Source: an uncultured Rheinheimera sp.
GTDB lineage: Bacteria; Pseudomonadota; Gammaproteobacteria; Enterobacterales; Alteromonadaceae
Length of the DNA stretch: 8,948 nucleotides
Reading direction: 5' to 3'
NCBI GenBank assembly: GCA_943913835.1
Contig: CALTZU010000132.1
Coordinates: 1 to 8,948, forward strand
Position 1 is the first letter of the stretch. Every line of letters begins with the position of its first letter. The notes beneath the pieces were generated by a model. The model saw only the letters and a list, made by a program, of their open reading frames with translations, was not told where the DNA came from and ran no database searches. Both the position numbers and the translations under genes were made by a program. This document shows positions 1 through 6,105 of this stretch, piece after piece.

Positions 1-252
1 TTGCTGGCTGAACTGGCGGCAATGAAGTATCAGAGCGAGTTGTATCAGGCTGCATTACAGCAGGCGATGGATACCTTGCAGCGTTATTTTGCGGCTGTGG
101 ATCCAAAAGTCAAAGCTGCATCAGAGCAAATAGTTCAACTGGCTGCTTTGCCTGTGGCTTTCCCAGCGCCTGCCGCTTTGCAATCCAGTGCTGTGCTTGA
201 TCAGGTGATGCGTCAAAGCCTGGTAGAAAACATGGTGGAGAGCAAACCATGA
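1..252 (+). CDS. hemX: HemX, C-terminal part (uroporphyrinogen-III C-methyltransferase-like membrane protein)
   Basis: The reading frame is open at the left edge, so this is only the last 83 or so residues of a longer protein; the TTG at base 1 is simply the first codon seen, not a supported start. What is visible is an alanine/glutamine-rich, helical tail ending in VESKP. The identification rests mostly on position: the stop TGA shares bases with the ATG of hemY (ATGA overlap), the arrangement of the hemX-hemY pair that follows hemC-hemD in gammaproteobacteria. HemX is an inner-membrane protein with a large periplasmic coiled-coil part; although often named a methyltransferase it lacks a proven catalytic role. 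The fragment alone is too short and low in complexity for a firm family call. Confidence 0.75.
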   Translation: MLAELAAMKYQSELYQAALQQAMDTLQRYFAAVDPKVKAASEQIVQLAALPVAFPAPAALQSSAVLDQVMRQSLVENMVESKP

Positions 253-1334
253 TCCGTTTGCTGACAATAGTTTTGCTGCTGGCTGCGGCCATGTGGCTGG
301 GGCCATGGCTGACGCAGAATCCGGGTTATCTGATGCTGGTGCTGGGTCCATGGACCATTGAAATGACGCTGGTGGGTTTTGCCATCATTTTATTGTTAAG
401 CCTGAGTTTGTTATGGCTGACATTACGAATTTTACGGCCGTTTTTGGGTTTTCGTAACTGGACCCTCAATCCGTTTCGTGGCCGTCAGCAGCGCAAAGCC
501 CGTTTAGCTTTTGAACAAGCAGCTTTGGCTTTGGCTGCTGGGCGTTTTCAGGATGCCGAACAGTATTTTGACCGCTCTGACGCTATGCCTGAATTTACTA
601 TGCTACGCCAAAGTATGGCCTGTTACGCTGCGTTGCAGGCCGGACATGCTGCTAAAGCTATGCAACTGGCCGAACAGCTGGATGCAACAAAGGCGCAGAG
701 TTGTTATGTCAAGGCCGATTTATTATTACGCCAGAATCAGGCCAAAGCTGCGCTGGAGTTATTGCAGCCTCAGATGTTGATACCGGCAGATGCGCCTTTA
801 TTAGCGCCTTTGTATTTCCAGTCGCTTTTAGCAGCTGGTCATAACATCGAAGTCTTCCACACTGTACTGAAAGCAATAGAGCAAAAGTGGTTTACCAAAG
901 TGCAGTGGCAAGCACAGCGTTATCAAATTTATCCGCAGGCCATCCGTAATCTGGCAGCCCAGGGTGTATTTGACGAAAGCAGTGATTATTGGCTGGCGTT
1001 GCCGTCGAAAGAACGTAAGTCGATGGCTGCGGTGTTAGGAAGGGTTTGGGCTAAAGTCAAAGCAGGCCAGGTAGAGCAGGCTGAAAAGCTGCTTGTGGAT
1101 CATTTGGCTTATACTGACTTGCCTTTGGTCTGGCCTGTGCTGAAACAAATTCCGTTAAAACGTCATGTGGTTTTGCTGCGTAAACAGCTGCAGCATTGGT
1201 TACGTGATCACAAAGAAGATGCAGTGCTTTATGCGACTCTTGCTTATTGTGCTGAGCAAGATGGCGAACCTATGCAGGCCGAAATGGCTTGGCAAAAAGC
1301 CCTGCAGTACCAGCCAGGCTTAAAAATTTCTTGA
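249..1334 (+). CDS. hemY: HemY, inner-membrane TPR protein of the heme operon
   Basis: This 361-residue protein has the HemY layout: two hydrophobic segments at about residues 3-22 and 42-63, then a basic stretch (around residues 65-85) and a long helical cytoplasmic-type region with TPR-like repeats, the clearest at about 325-355 (LAYCAEQDGEP, AWQKALQYQP). Enterobacterial HemY is slightly longer, near 400 residues. The start is the ATG overlapping the hemX stop, with GGAG at 237-240 eight bases upstream, so translation is probably coupled to hemX. In proteobacteria HemY is linked by gene order to late porphyrin synthesis; it is not the protoporphyrinogen oxidase called HemY in Bacillus, and its biochemical role is unsettled. 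Identification is firm from the N-terminal region and context. Confidence 0.92.
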   Translation: MIRLLTIVLLLAAAMWLGPWLTQNPGYLMLVLGPWTIEMTLVGFAIILLLSLSLLWLTLRILRPFLGFRNWTLNPFRGRQQRKARLAFEQAALALAAGRFQDAEQYFDRSDAMPEFTMLRQSMACYAALQAGHAAKAMQLAEQLDATKAQSCYVKADLLLRQNQAKAALELLQPQMLIPADAPLLAPLYFQSLLAAGHNIEVFHTVLKAIEQKWFTKVQWQAQRYQIYPQAIRNLAAQGVFDESSDYWLALPSKERKSMAAVLGRVWAKVKAGQVEQAEKLLVDHLAYTDLPLVWPVLKQIPLKRHVVLLRKQLQHWLRDHKEDAVLYATLAYCAEQDGEPMQAEMAWQKALQYQPGLKIS

Positions 1335-1335
1335 T

Positions 1336-1845
1336 ATGGACAGTGGATTGTTAACGGGTCTGGCTCCTATTGTTGGTGTCAGGCCTCGAGTCTTGCTGCT
1401 TGGTAGTATGCCTGGTGCTGCTTCTCTGCTTGAACAACGTTATTACGCTCATCCACGCAATTTATTCTGGCCTTTTATGCAGCAGCTGTTTGGTATTGAG
1501 CTTGAGCTTGGTTATCAGCAACGTTGCCAGAGACTGACAGCTGAAGGTATAGCCTTATGGGATGTAATAGCACACTGTGAGCGGCCGGGTAGTCTAGATA
1601 GTGCCATCAAAAGAAGCAGCGTGGTATGTAATGCGATACCTCAATTGCTGGAAGCACAACCCCTGCTGCGGAAAATTTGTTTTAATGGTGGTAAAGCAGC
1701 AGAGGAGTTTAAACGTCATCTGTTGCCTCTGGTTAAACATCGGACAGATATAGAATATTTCCAACTGCCCTCCAGTAGCCCTGCTCATGCCAGCCAAAGC
1801 AAAGCGGCAAAGCTAGAGTTGTGGGCAAGAGCTTTACTGGAATAA
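1336..1845 (+). CDS. Hypoxanthine/deoxyinosine DNA glycosylase (UDG superfamily, HDG type)
   Basis: The 169-residue protein carries the signature blocks of the HDG branch of the uracil-DNA glycosylase superfamily: GSMPG at residues 23-27, YYAHPRN at 36-42 followed by LFW, GIALWDV near 71-77, FNGGKAA near 115-121 and LPSSSPAHA near 144-152. Family members excise hypoxanthine (deaminated adenine) from DNA; the Asn of HPRN sits where the family catalytic Asn is expected. Length fits the family. The ATG lies one base after the hemY stop without a clear Shine-Dalgarno sequence, so expression probably depends on re-initiation after hemY. Its last 12 bases overlap the end of the convergent TonB-domain gene. 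It is not a classical Mug; substrate preference is inferred from family only. Confidence 0.85.
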   Translation: MDSGLLTGLAPIVGVRPRVLLLGSMPGAASLLEQRYYAHPRNLFWPFMQQLFGIELELGYQQRCQRLTAEGIALWDVIAHCERPGSLDSAIKRSSVVCNAIPQLLEAQPLLRKICFNGGKAAEEFKRHLLPLVKHRTDIEYFQLPSSSPAHASQSKAAKLELWARALLE

Positions 1846-3189
1846 CACTTCCAATTCTGGTGTAGCATCAAAACCTGCGGTCTGAGCCTGTTTAAATACT
1901 GCTTTGGCTTCGTCAGTTTTCTGTTCTGTCAGTAACTCAATGGCCTGCCAACCTAAAGCCACAGGGTCATTTTTTTGCTGTAGATAGGTAGCCCATCCTT
2001 TGTCAAATTGAGCCCGTGCGCGCTGTGCTTCAATCAAGCCATTGCGGGCGGCTTGGTCCAGCCAGTAATCATCTGTCCATTCTTTAGGTCGCTTAGGTAT
2101 AGCCTTTAGATACATCTTATCTTTGGCAAAAAATGGCGACTTTTCTGTGTTGAAGTTCAGATCCCAGGGCGCTATTCTGTACTCCCCGGCCTTGTCTATA
2201 AACTCAAGCCTGTCGCCTTCTGCCAGTGGAACTTCGCCGTCAAGCACTCTGAGTTGTATCAGTTTTTTATGCTGGTCGACCTGCACTAATGCTGTACCAC
2301 TGAAGGCGGGCATAGTGACAGCCCGAGCCTTTTCCGGTTGGAAGTCAGCCTGTTGTGGGGGGAGCTGTTGTTGCAACAGGTTAAGATCTGCTGTGGCATC
2401 AGAGGCTGGGTCCAGATAATTCAATAGAATGGCATTCGTATATTGGTAGCTCGCTATGCCAGCTAAAGCTCCGGGCCAGGTGTCTTGCTGCAGTGACATC
2501 AATAGTTTGTCACGCCATTTGTCCTGTCCGGCCATATCCAGATTAAAACTCAGGGTGACGGTATGAATAGACTTCTGTGATGATGGCTGATATCGCCATT
2601 GTCTCAGTGCATGCTCGGCTGCATCATCAAATACGTCAGCAGGGAAACTGTGTTGAGTTTGTGCATAAATAACTTCGCCTTGCTCATCAATCAGTAACAG
2701 AACAGACGCGAAACCCTGAGTGCCTCTGCGTGCGGCATTGATGGGATATCTGGGTTCCACCCGCTGAATAATTTCTCTGTTGTTGTCTCTTGCCGGCTGT
2801 TCCGTTTCTTGTTGTTGCATACTGGCGTAAGAAGGTACAGCCTGACTGTGCCATAACTCAGCCTGTTGCTGGGCTTGTTTTTTTTGCTCATCACTTAATC
2901 GAGAGTCAAGAGTCTGTATACCTGTAAGGGCATCGGGGTGACCAAGCTCAGCGGCCAGACTGAAATAGCTATAAGCCAGTTCTATGTCCTGATCCATACC
3001 TTGGCCGTTCATCGCCATTACTGCAAGATTAAAAGCTGCAGTGTCATTGCCCAAAGGCAATAACAGTTCAAACTCTGCTTTTGCCTGTTGGTATTTTTGT
3101 TGATGATAGAGCTGGCTCGCCTGATAAGTATCGGCCAGAGCTACAGATGAAATCAGCAAAGCTGAGCTGAGTACCAGTAGTTTTAACAT
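1834..3189 (-). CDS. Secreted Sel1-repeat / TonB C-terminal-domain protein
   Basis: A 451-residue protein. Residues 1-19 are a typical signal peptide with an ALA|D cleavage site. Residues 22-92 hold TPR/Sel1-like helices (NLAVMAMNGQGMDQDIELAY followed by SLAAELGHPDAL). Residues 142-218 are a TonB C-terminal domain: RVEPRYP, ARRGTQGFASVLLLIDEQG and HALRQWRYQP are its hallmark blocks. The remaining 230 residues are not recognised, apart from a second Sel1-like helix pair near residue 385 (DYWLDQAARNGLIEAQRAR). There is no N-terminal anchor or proline-rich spacer as in energy-transducing TonB, so after cleavage it should be periplasmic and is unlikely to be a TonB proper. The ATG has AAAGGA seven bases upstream. 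It lies 71 bases behind csaA on the same strand, and a possible promoter lies in that gap. Confidence 0.8.
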   Translation of the reverse strand: MLKLLVLSSALLISSVALADTYQASQLYHQQKYQQAKAEFELLLPLGNDTAAFNLAVMAMNGQGMDQDIELAYSYFSLAAELGHPDALTGIQTLDSRLSDEQKKQAQQQAELWHSQAVPSYASMQQQETEQPARDNNREIIQRVEPRYPINAARRGTQGFASVLLLIDEQGEVIYAQTQHSFPADVFDDAAEHALRQWRYQPSSQKSIHTVTLSFNLDMAGQDKWRDKLLMSLQQDTWPGALAGIASYQYTNAILLNYLDPASDATADLNLLQQQLPPQQADFQPEKARAVTMPAFSGTALVQVDQHKKLIQLRVLDGEVPLAEGDRLEFIDKAGEYRIAPWDLNFNTEKSPFFAKDKMYLKAIPKRPKEWTDDYWLDQAARNGLIEAQRARAQFDKGWATYLQQKNDPVALGWQAIELLTEQKTDEAKAVFKQAQTAGFDATPELEVLFQ

Positions 3190-3224
3190 CCATTGTTCCT
3201 TTGAGTCCTTGAAAATCAGCGCAA

Positions 3225-3253
3225 ATAGTAGCTGTAAAGGATCGTCTGGTAAA
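3225..3253 (-). promoter_or_regulatory. Possible sigma70 promoter for the TonB/Sel1 gene
   Basis: Read on the minus strand, TTTACC (bases 3253-3248) and TACTAT (3230-3225) are separated by exactly 17 bases, each matching four of six consensus positions. It sits in the 71-base gap between csaA and the downstream gene, about 36 bases from that gene's ATG. The match is modest and may be chance. Confidence 0.3.
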
Positions 3254-3260
3254 TATTTTG

Positions 3261-3599
3261 TTAAGCTAGTTTAGCTCCATTCGGAACAGCTTGGTCCGGC
3301 ACCGCCAATACCACAGCGCCATCTGGCCGATAAAATCCTGTGATCAGACATTCAGATCGAAAGGGTCCTATTTGTTTGATGGGAAAATTCACCACAGCAA
3401 TCACCTGTTTGCCGAGTAGTTCCTCTTTAGTGTACAAAGCTGTGATCTGAGCACTGCTTTGCTTCACCCCTATGTCAGCGCCAAAATCTACTTTGAGCTT
3501 ATAAGCAGCTTTTCGGGCTTGTGGGAAATCAGAGACTTCGATCACAGTGCCAGTCCTGAGTTCTACTACAGCAAATTGATCCCAACTAATGCTTTCCAT
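3261..3599 (-). CDS. csaA: CsaA-like tRNA-binding-domain protein
   Basis: A protein of 112 residues that is a single EMAP-II/Trbp111-type OB fold with the CsaA/YgjH pattern: ELRTGTVIEV near the start, ARKAAYKLKVDFG, the diagnostic KQSSAQIT, GKQVIAVVNFPIKQIG, then SECLITGF. Such proteins are homodimers that bind the tRNA elbow; CsaA of Bacillus was also reported to have chaperone-like, export-related activity. Start choice: a GTG (3602) and an ATG (3599) are adjacent and in frame; AAGGAG at 3612-3607 is seven bases from the ATG but only four from the GTG, so the ATG is preferred, adding one residue if wrong. The gene precedes the TonB/Sel1 gene on the same strand; no functional link is evident. 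Confidence 0.9.
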   Translation of the reverse strand: MESISWDQFAVVELRTGTVIEVSDFPQARKAAYKLKVDFGADIGVKQSSAQITALYTKEELLGKQVIAVVNFPIKQIGPFRSECLITGFYRPDGAVVLAVPDQAVPNGAKLA

Positions 3600-3606
3600 C
3601 ACAGCA

Positions 3607-3612
3607 CTCCTT
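3607..3612 (-). promoter_or_regulatory. Ribosome binding site of csaA
   Basis: AAGGAG on the minus strand, seven bases before ATG 3599 and four before GTG 3602. The spacing favours the ATG start. Confidence 0.7.
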
Positions 3613-3706
3613 CTTTAACAAAGGCTTAGCTTTACATAATAACCTTCAAGTTGTCATGGTTTTAATAGGAAGTGCTTACAGGAGAAATCAATTTCACTAT
3701 TTCGCC

Positions 3707-3734
3707 TTGACAGAAAATACAAAAGCATAAATAT
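3707..3734 (+). promoter_or_regulatory. Candidate sigma70 promoter facing the hairpin region and S51 gene
   Basis: TTGACA at 3707-3712 matches the -35 consensus fully. The -10 is weaker: TAAATA (3728-3733) lies after a 15-base spacer and AAATAT (3729-3734) after 16. A transcript would begin near 3740 and run through the hairpins and the ERIC-like element toward the peptidase gene. Suggestive only. Confidence 0.35.
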
Positions 3735-3796
3735 TGAATTACATTGATTATTTAGTTTTGACTTTGTATGACTTCAATCCACGCTTGCTCAGTAAG

Positions 3797-3824
3797 ATTT
3801 GCCCGGACAGCAGCTCCGGCGAAT
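3797..3824. other. Hairpin, GC-rich stem
   Basis: CGGA (3804-3807) pairs with TCCG (3815-3818) around the seven-base loop CAGCAGC, and the stem extends outward imperfectly (ATTTGCC against GGCGAAT). There is no following T tract on either side, so it is not a rho-independent terminator. It may be RNA structure or debris of an older element. Confidence 0.45.
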
Positions 3825-3846
3825 TTGCATGCGTGCTCCACTGATT

Positions 3847-3864
3847 ACCACTTGTCTGAGTGGT
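3847..3864. other. Hairpin, perfect 6-bp stem
   Basis: ACCACT (3847-3852) and AGTGGT (3859-3864) pair perfectly around the loop TGTCTG. It ends 14 bases before the ERIC-like element. No T tract follows. Confidence 0.45.
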
Positions 3865-3878
3865 TCGACGAATAAATC

Positions 3879-4007
3879 TATAGCCCCTCGTACTTGAAGC
3901 TGCAGCATTGTTGACTGCGCTATCTCGTCCCAGCACATAGATTAACTATGCTCTTGGGTTCTCGCTAGCTTGTCGCCTCCCTGCAACTCCAATTACTTTG
4001 GGTCTAG
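3879..4007. repeat. ERIC-like intergenic repeat (IRU), about 129 bp
   Basis: The segment has the architecture of ERIC elements, which are about 127 bp. Imperfect terminal inverted repeats run from TATAGCCCC to CTGCAG on the left and from CTGCAA to GGGTCTAG on the right; 17 of 27 positions agree when one end is reverse-complemented. A large central palindrome has CCCAGCACATAG (3929-3940), a five-base loop ATTAA and CTATGCTCTTGGG (3946-3958). The inner blocks TACTTGAAG, TCGTCCCAG and CTGCAACTC resemble the enterobacterial/Vibrio ERIC consensus as I recall it. ERICs are non-autonomous, found in transcribed intergenic regions, and form extended RNA hairpins. Family assignment is by recalled resemblance, not alignment. 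Confidence 0.65.
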
Positions 4008-4107
4008 GCAACCCTTTTGACCGAATTTTATATGCAGCTTTGCGGTTGCCTGTAAAACCCTGGCCTTTGGCCGTTTTAACATCATAAAAAGAAGCAGGAA
4101 AACAAAA

Positions 4108-5490
4108 ATGAAAGCACCTCTCTTAGGCGTGTTGGCGTTGCTATTCAGCAGCCACAGCTTCGCCTGTTTGCAACAAGAAAGTGAAAACAATAATACCGAA
4201 AGCGCAGCAGATGGCGCTTTATGCAGTGGCACAGCAGTAGCCGCCAGCATAGGCAGTAGTTCAGACCAGGATTGGTATTATTTTGATACCACTGCAACAG
4301 GAGATATAAGTGTCAGCTTAAGTCATGGCTCAGGCAAAGACTTTGACTGGTACCTGTATCGCAGCTCTGGCAGTTATATTCTGTCCGGCCAAAGCAGTGC
4401 CAACCCGGAAAGCGGCACTTATACCGCATCACCAGCAGGGCGGCACTATATCAAAGTCACACGCTACAGCGGCACTGGCACTTATCAGCTAAACGTCAAT
4501 TTTGTCGGCAGTACGGGCGGTGGTGAAAATCCTCCTCCTACCGGAGGTTGTAATTACGGAGCACGACCGTCCAAACCCAGTAATTTGACCAGCTATATAA
4601 CTGGTTCAAGCTCCGATACTTGTGTCACCTTATCCAATCCTGCTTTATTGCTAATGGGGGGCGGTACTGACGTGGACAATGCCTTTAGCTTAAGGGTTGG
4701 GCCTCATATTCAAGGCGGCAATATTGTGGTGCTACGAACTGCAGGTACCAATGCGTACAATACTTACCTACAGGGCTTAACTAATGCCGCTTCGGTTGAA
4801 ACCATTATTGTTGACACTGTGACTAAAGCCAACTCAGATTATGTTGACTGGGCCGTTCGCTCGGCTGAGTTTGTCTGGTTAGCAGGTGGTGATCAGTCAG
4901 CTTATCTGAATGCGTGGAAAGGCACTAAAGTGCAGTCAGCTATACAACATGTATACGACAAAGGTGGCGTGGTTGGTGGTACTTCTGCTGGCGATCATGT
5001 GCTAAGTCAGTATATTTATGACCCAGATGGAGTGGCAGGTGCCATCAGCGCTGAAGCTGTGACGGATTTTTGCCACCAAACTATCAATATAAGCTCAGAC
5101 TTTTTAAATTTCCCTGCGCTGCAAGGGGTGATCAATGATACCCACTTCCGCCAACGTGACCGAATGGGCCGTTCTATGGTATTTCAGGCTAAAGTGGGCG
5201 CTGCAAGCCGTGTTGTTGCAATTTCAGAGGCAACTTCTTTGTTTGTGAATAGCAGCGGTCAGGGCGTAGTGGATGGCACTAATGAAGTTTATATCCTCAA
5301 ATCTGACGCACAGACCCAATACGTTCAAACCAGTTGTGGTTTGCCCGTGAAAGTAAACAACCTGCTTAGATATAAATTGGTCAGTGGCGATCAGTACAAC
5401 TTAACCAATAACAGCACCTCTATAGTGCCAACCCGAATCAGTTTGGATGGCAGCAAAGCCAGTTTTTACACGCCTACCAGTCCGTACTAA
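4108..5490 (+). CDS. Secreted cyanophycinase-like serine peptidase (family S51) with PPC domain
   Basis: A 460-residue exported protein. Residues 1-19 are a signal peptide (hydrophobic core LLGVLALLF, cleavage after SFA). The next residue is Cys20, but SFAC is a poor lipobox, so a soluble secreted form is more likely. Residues about 24-133 form a PPC (bacterial pre-peptidase C-terminal) beta-sandwich (DQDWYYFD, DFDWYLY, GRHYIKVTRYSGTGTYQL). A Gly/Pro-rich linker (134-146) leads to an S51 domain from about 178: LLLMGGGTDVDNAF, VWLAGGDQSAYL, GGTSAGD with likely nucleophile Ser293, NDTHFRQRDRMGR with likely His346, and AISEATSLFV with likely Glu374. Cyanophycinases hydrolyse multi-L-arginyl-poly-L-aspartate to beta-Asp-Arg; secreted versions let bacteria feed on it. 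The residue after GTSAG is Asp rather than the usual small or hydrophobic residue, so the substrate is uncertain. AGGA lies eight bases before the ATG. The gene stands alone. Confidence 0.85.
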   Translation: MKAPLLGVLALLFSSHSFACLQQESENNNTESAADGALCSGTAVAASIGSSSDQDWYYFDTTATGDISVSLSHGSGKDFDWYLYRSSGSYILSGQSSANPESGTYTASPAGRHYIKVTRYSGTGTYQLNVNFVGSTGGGENPPPTGGCNYGARPSKPSNLTSYITGSSSDTCVTLSNPALLLMGGGTDVDNAFSLRVGPHIQGGNIVVLRTAGTNAYNTYLQGLTNAASVETIIVDTVTKANSDYVDWAVRSAEFVWLAGGDQSAYLNAWKGTKVQSAIQHVYDKGGVVGGTSAGDHVLSQYIYDPDGVAGAISAEAVTDFCHQTINISSDFLNFPALQGVINDTHFRQRDRMGRSMVFQAKVGAASRVVAISEATSLFVNSSGQGVVDGTNEVYILKSDAQTQYVQTSCGLPVKVNNLLRYKLVSGDQYNLTNNSTSIVPTRISLDGSKASFYTPTSPY

Positions 5491-5507
5491 TTTGGTAGTG
5501 TGAATAA

Positions 5508-5531
5508 TCAAAGCCAAAGGAATGGCTTTGA
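5508..5531. terminator. Hairpin terminator between S51 gene and fadM, possibly bidirectional
   Basis: TCAAAGCCA and TGGCTTTGA form a perfect 9-bp stem around the loop AAGGAA. It lies between the two convergent stop codons (5490 and 5538). CTTTTG follows on the plus strand and TTATT on the minus strand, so it could stop transcription from both sides, though neither T tract is long. Confidence 0.65.
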
Positions 5532-5537
5532 CTTTTG

Positions 5538-5957
5538 TCAGTTGTTGGTTTGGTTGCCCAGACGAGGTTCCAGACGATTTTTTAAATCCCCTTCAATCAC
5601 CACGGCTCTGCCGGTTTTTTTATCCAGACAAACAAAAGTGATATTGGCGTCTGCCACTAGGGTATCCGTGCCTTCTAGCCAGATGTTCTGATGAATGATG
5701 GAGCTCTTGGTATTGATGGCGCTGAATTCAGTATCAATACGAAGTTGTTGGCCCATAGTGGCCTGAGCTCTGTAATTGATATTGATATTAACGATCACCC
5801 AGGCCAGTCCCAGCTGTTCAAAATGTTCGATATCGCCATGTTGTTCCAGATAACCCCAACGGGCTTCCTCCAAAAACTCTAAATAGCGGGCGTTATTGAC
5901 GTGTTGGTAGCCGTCCAGGTGATAACCCCGGACTTTGATAAAAGTGTGATGTAACAT
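5538..5957 (-). CDS. fadM: FadM, long-chain acyl-CoA thioesterase (hotdog fold, 4HBT family)
   Basis: A 139-residue single hotdog domain very like E. coli FadM (YbaW), which is close to the same length. Visible matches are KVRGYHLDGYQHVNNARY (residues 8-25) with the family catalytic Asp at position 15, LEFLEEARW, VVNININYRAQA-type block near 55-65 and ADANITFVCLD near residues 101-111. The enzyme hydrolyses long-chain acyl-CoA; in E. coli it is thioesterase III, which clears CoA esters that resist beta-oxidation, and its gene is repressed by FadR. The ATG at 5957 has only a weak Shine-Dalgarno sequence, and a FadR-type operator lies just upstream, which fits this regulation. The gene is divergent from murB and convergent with the peptidase gene. 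Confidence 0.92.
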   Translation of the reverse strand: MLHHTFIKVRGYHLDGYQHVNNARYLEFLEEARWGYLEQHGDIEHFEQLGLAWVIVNININYRAQATMGQQLRIDTEFSAINTKSSIIHQNIWLEGTDTLVADANITFVCLDKKTGRAVVIEGDLKNRLEPRLGNQTNN

Positions 5958-5963
5958 AAAGCA

Positions 5964-5980
5964 CTCTGGTTGGACCTGTT
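5964..5980 (-). promoter_or_regulatory. FadR-type operator upstream of fadM
   Basis: Minus strand AACAGGTCCAACCAGAG; plus strand CTCTGGTTGGACCTGTT. It fits the FadR pattern AACTGGTCNGACCAGTT at most positions, including the TGGT-NN-GACC core read on the plus strand. It ends seven bases before the fadM ATG. A possible fadM promoter (TTAACC at 6016-6011, CATCAT at 5993-5988, spacer 17) would put the operator at about +1 to +17, suited to repression. FadR itself is not in the window. Confidence 0.6.
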
Positions 5981-6048
5981 TGGTCTTATGATGCCATAGT
6001 TTTTCAACCTGGTTAATGAAGTTTTTGGTGGCAGGGGCTGAGATTTTT

Positions 6049-6077
6049 TTGGCCTGCTGCGTCGGAACCAGTAGAAT
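6049..6077 (+). promoter_or_regulatory. Sigma70 promoter of the murB-birA-coaX operon
   Basis: TTGGCC (6049-6054) and TAGAAT (6072-6077) have a 17-base spacer; they match four of six and five of six consensus positions. Transcription should begin near 6084, about 22 bases before ATG 6106 and well after the upstream in-frame ATG at 6016. This supports the shorter murB. Confidence 0.6.
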
Positions 6078-6105
6078 AAGCGCACTCTGGCTATTTGGTG
6101 CTTTT

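Larger units (their letters stand above)
3603..4107. other. Gene-poor intergenic region between csaA and the S51 peptidase gene
   Basis: About 500 bases between the divergent csaA and peptidase genes with no convincing protein gene. From left to right it holds an AT-rich part with a 12-base near-palindrome (GAAAT-CA-ATTTC, 3684-3695), a TTGACA hexamer (3707-3712) with AT-rich hexamers 15-16 bases on, two hairpins (3797-3824 and 3847-3864), the ERIC-like element (3879-4007), an imperfect GGCC/GGCC hairpin (4054-4077) and the peptidase ribosome binding site (AGGA, 4096-4099). A 62-codon minus-strand frame (3936-3748) crosses the hairpins and has no ribosome binding site or recognisable similarity, so it is not called as a gene. 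Confidence 0.6.

Noticed and set aside
2123..2419. A 98-codon plus-strand open frame
   Set aside because: It lies antisense within the TonB/Sel1 gene, is rich in Ser and Cys without domain features, and has no ribosome binding site; a shadow frame.
3797..3880. tRNA-like words (GAGTGGTTCGACG, GCCCGGA) suggesting a tRNA relic
   Set aside because: The arms do not fold into a cloverleaf in the right order or spacing, and there is no acceptor stem.
3748..3936. A 62-codon minus-strand open frame in the csaA-peptidase gap
   Set aside because: It starts inside the ERIC-like palindrome, crosses both hairpins, has no ribosome binding site and resembles no family I know. It could be the relic of a gene, but nothing supports that.
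4054..4077. Imperfect GGCC-TTT-GGCC hairpin with A and T flanks as a terminator before the S51 gene
   Set aside because: The stem has a three-base bulge and weak A-T ends, and it lies just before a ribosome binding site; too weak to call.
4207..4230. The same peptide DGALCSG, from similar DNA, in the S51 protein and in BirA (near 7160)
   Set aside because: The proteins are unrelated at that place and the match is only seven residues; most likely coincidence.
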